From Clostridiales bacterium VE202-01 (GTDB lineage: Bacteria > Bacillota_I > Bacilli_A > Erysipelotrichales > Coprobacillaceae): a stretch of 36,453 nt of DNA. Position numbers and translations under genes: made by a program. The first letter of the stretch is position 1. Each line of letters begins with the position of its first letter. Below the pieces are notes generated by a model. It did no database searches and was not told the DNA's origin. It worked only from the letters and a program-made list of their open reading frames with translations. Positions 34,706 to 36,453 of the stretch are shown here, piece by piece. The stretch spans positions 1 through 36,453 of the forward strand of contig BAHP02000047.1 of assembly GCA_000508865.1 (NCBI GenBank). The letters run 5' to 3'.

Positions 34706-36453
34706 CTACTCCTCATTATATTTTTGTTTTAAGTATATCAATAAAACTGAAATATCAGCAGGATTTATTCCCGAAATTCTTGATGCCTGCCCAATCGTTA
34801 AAGGACGAATCATACTTAATTTTTGTTTAGCCTCTAATGCTAGATTACTTACATCTTCATAATTAATATCATCAGGAATTCTCTTTTCTTCCATTTTCTT
34901 TTGTTTAGCTGCTTGACGCATAGCCTTATCAATATATCCTTTATATTTAATTAAAATCGTAACTCTTTTTGTTTGCTCTTCACTTAATTTTGGTCCTTCA
35001 ACAAACGGTAAAATTTTCTGATAATCAAGTTCAGGACGTTTAATCAGCTCTTTAGCACTGATTCCTTCTGTCAATCTTGTTGAACCTAACTGTTCTAAAA
35101 CTTCATTGATCGGATGTTTTGGTGTAAACCGAATCGTATCAAGGCGATCGATTTCATCAAAAATACCTTTCATTTTATCTAAATATTCTTGATATACTTC
35201 ATTATTAACTAAACCTACATCGTGTCCATACTTCATCAAACGCTGATCAGCATTATCATGCCGGATCAATAGACGATATTCAGCACGACTTGTTAACATT
35301 CGATATGGTTCCTCAGTTCCTTTAGTAACCAGATCATCGATCATTACCCCAATATAAGCTTCATCCCGTTTTAAAATTAAAGGCTCCTTATGTTGATTCT
35401 TTAATGTTGCATTAATTCCAGCAATCAATCCCTGTCCTGCCGCTTCTTCATAACCACTTGTACCATTAATTTGACCAGCAGTATATAAATTCTTAATTAT
35501 TTTTGTTTCCAGTGATGGCCATAATTGTAAAGGATCGATTGCATCATATTCTATTGCATATGCATATTTTAAAATTTTACAGTTTTCTAACCCTGGTATA
35601 GTTCTAATCATCTCTTCTTGAACATCATGAGGTAATGAAGTTGAAAATCCTTGAACATAAATTGTATTCATTTCTTTAGATTCTGGTTCTAAAAATATTT
35701 GATGTTGTGGTTTATCTGAAAATTTAACGACTTTATCTTCAATCGAAGGACAATAACGTGGTCCTACACCACTGACATAACCGCCATACATACTTGAGCG
35801 ATGTAAATTATCATTTATTATCTGATGTGTTTTTTCATTAGTATATGTTAAATAACATGGTAACTGCTCTTCAATAGGAACAAACTCTTTGGTTTGATAA
35901 CTAAAAGCCAATTTTGCATCAGTTCCTGGTTGTAAACTCGTTTTTGAATAATCAACGCTATTGATTTCTACTCGTGGTGGTGTTCCTGTTTTTAAACGCT
36001 GAATTCGAAAACCTAATTCTTTTAATCGTGTTGATAAAAATTTAGATTCTTTTTGCTGATCAGGACCACTAGCATGTTTTTGATCACCACATAATATTTC
36101 AGCTCTTAAATATGTTCCTGTTGTAAGAATAACTATTTTTCCAGCAATTTTTGACCCATCCGCTAAAATAACACCTTTTACATAATCATTTTCAACAATT
36201 AAATCTTCAACCATAGCTTCTAAAATATCTAAATTTTTCTGTTGTTTTAATACCTCTTGCATATATCGAGGATAAGCCTGCTTATCTGCCTGAGCTCTTA
36301 GTGACTGTACCCCCGGTCCTTTTGCAGTATTTAACATTTTCATTTGTAAATATGTTTTATCAGCACTTTTACCCATTTGACCACCTAAGGCATCTATTTC
36401 GCGAACAATTATGCCCTTGGCTGGCCCGCCGATCGAAGTATTACAAGGAAGGC
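34706..36453 (-). CDS. mnmG: tRNA uridine-5-carboxymethylaminomethyl modification enzyme MnmG (5' end outside window)
   Basis: FAD-dependent partner of MnmE in wobble-uridine modification. The frame stays open to the right edge; the first visible residues LPCNTSIGGPAKG, then VREIDALGGQMGK, match the region near residue 45 of the family, so only the FAD-binding N-terminus is missing. Further on are RLKTGTPPR, SGVGPRYCPSIEDK, YEEAAGQGLIAGINA and TSRAEYRLLIRHDNAD, and the C-terminal domain ends ISVLLIYLKQKYNEE. Confidence 0.97.
   Translation of the reverse strand, partial: LPCNTSIGGPAKGIIVREIDALGGQMGKSADKTYLQMKMLNTAKGPGVQSLRAQADKQAYPRYMQEVLKQQKNLDILEAMVEDLIVENDYVKGVILADGSKIAGKIVILTTGTYLRAEILCGDQKHASGPDQQKESKFLSTRLKELGFRIQRLKTGTPPRVEINSVDYSKTSLQPGTDAKLAFSYQTKEFVPIEEQLPCYLTYTNEKTHQIINDNLHRSSMYGGYVSGVGPRYCPSIEDKVVKFSDKPQHQIFLEPESKEMNTIYVQGFSTSLPHDVQEEMIRTIPGLENCKILKYAYAIEYDAIDPLQLWPSLETKIIKNLYTAGQINGTSGYEEAAGQGLIAGINATLKNQHKEPLILKRDEAYIGVMIDDLVTKGTEEPYRMLTSRAEYRLLIRHDNADQRLMKYGHDVGLVNNEVYQEYLDKMKGIFDEIDRLDTIRFTPKHPINEVLEQLGSTRLTEGISAKELIKRPELDYQKILPFVEGPKLSEEQTKRVTILIKYKGYIDKAMRQAAKQKKMEEKRIPDDINYEDVSNLALEAKQKLSMIRPLTIGQASRISGINPADISVLLIYLKQKYNEE

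Noticed and set aside
1..36453. tRNA, rRNA, CRISPR arrays, insertion sequences, integrases, DnaA-box clusters
   Set aside because: I looked for each by eye and saw no convincing example; a dedicated search (tRNAscan, Rfam, ISfinder) would be decisive.

Overview
The window is a low-GC Gram-positive (Bacillota) chromosome segment next to the replication origin. Gene content and protein style suggest the Erysipelotrichia (Coprobacillus / Thomasclavelia-like); this lineage call is inference from gene style and was not tested by any search. Two conserved origin-proximal blocks are recognisable, both on the minus strand: mnmG-rsmG-noc at the right edge, and DUF2232-gdpP-rplI-dnaB-tdk plus parA-parB on the left. 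About 23 kb of other genes lies between noc and parA.

Region 1-0.93 kb: the tail of a TGD-type cell-wall-anchored surface protein (+), a decayed minus-strand gene, and a strong terminator. Region 0.93-5.93 kb: a DNA-replication / c-di-AMP block (tdk, dnaB, rplI, gdpP, DUF2232). Region 5.93-8.5 kb: a gap with a candidate small RNA on the plus strand, then an ABC exporter (permease + ATPase). Region 8.57-11.75 kb: an overlapping pssA-psd-parA-parB cluster that joins phosphatidylethanolamine synthesis to chromosome segregation. Region 11.9-14.6 kb: the anaerobic ribonucleotide reductase and its activase (nrdD-nrdG).

Region 14.9-21 kb: a predicted lipoprotein PIG-L deacetylase (possibly leaderless), a decayed gene, an unrecognised four-helix membrane protein, and an overlapping operon for a three-component lipid-linked glycosylation system (YfhO-type GT-C, GtrA flippase, GT2). 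A divergent OmpR-family two-component system (21.1-23.1 kb) faces that operon across a repeat-rich intergenic region. Region 23.2-28.3 kb: dUTPase, an orphan LytTR regulator with a degenerate receiver, and two tandem ATPase-permease fusions of the MacB/FtsX type. Region 28.3-32.7 kb: a heterodimeric ABC multidrug exporter and a divergent BmrR-like MerR regulator, with a textbook 19-bp-spacer MerR promoter between them. Region 32.8-36.45 kb: an Spx paralogue lacking both redox cysteines, then noc, rsmG and mnmG (mnmG runs off the edge).

Five genes carry single-base indels, four of them in homopolymers. They include normally essential or highly conserved genes (dnaB, rplI, parB). This looks more like base-calling error in the assembly than biology, and reading across the indels gives full-length proteins. 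The most interesting biological candidates are the short plus-strand RNA near 6.15 kb, whose CCUCUCCC loop is perfectly complementary to the Shine-Dalgarno region of the LytTR gene 18 kb away; the MerR-controlled exporter; the cysteine-less Spx; and the two-component/glycosylation pairing.
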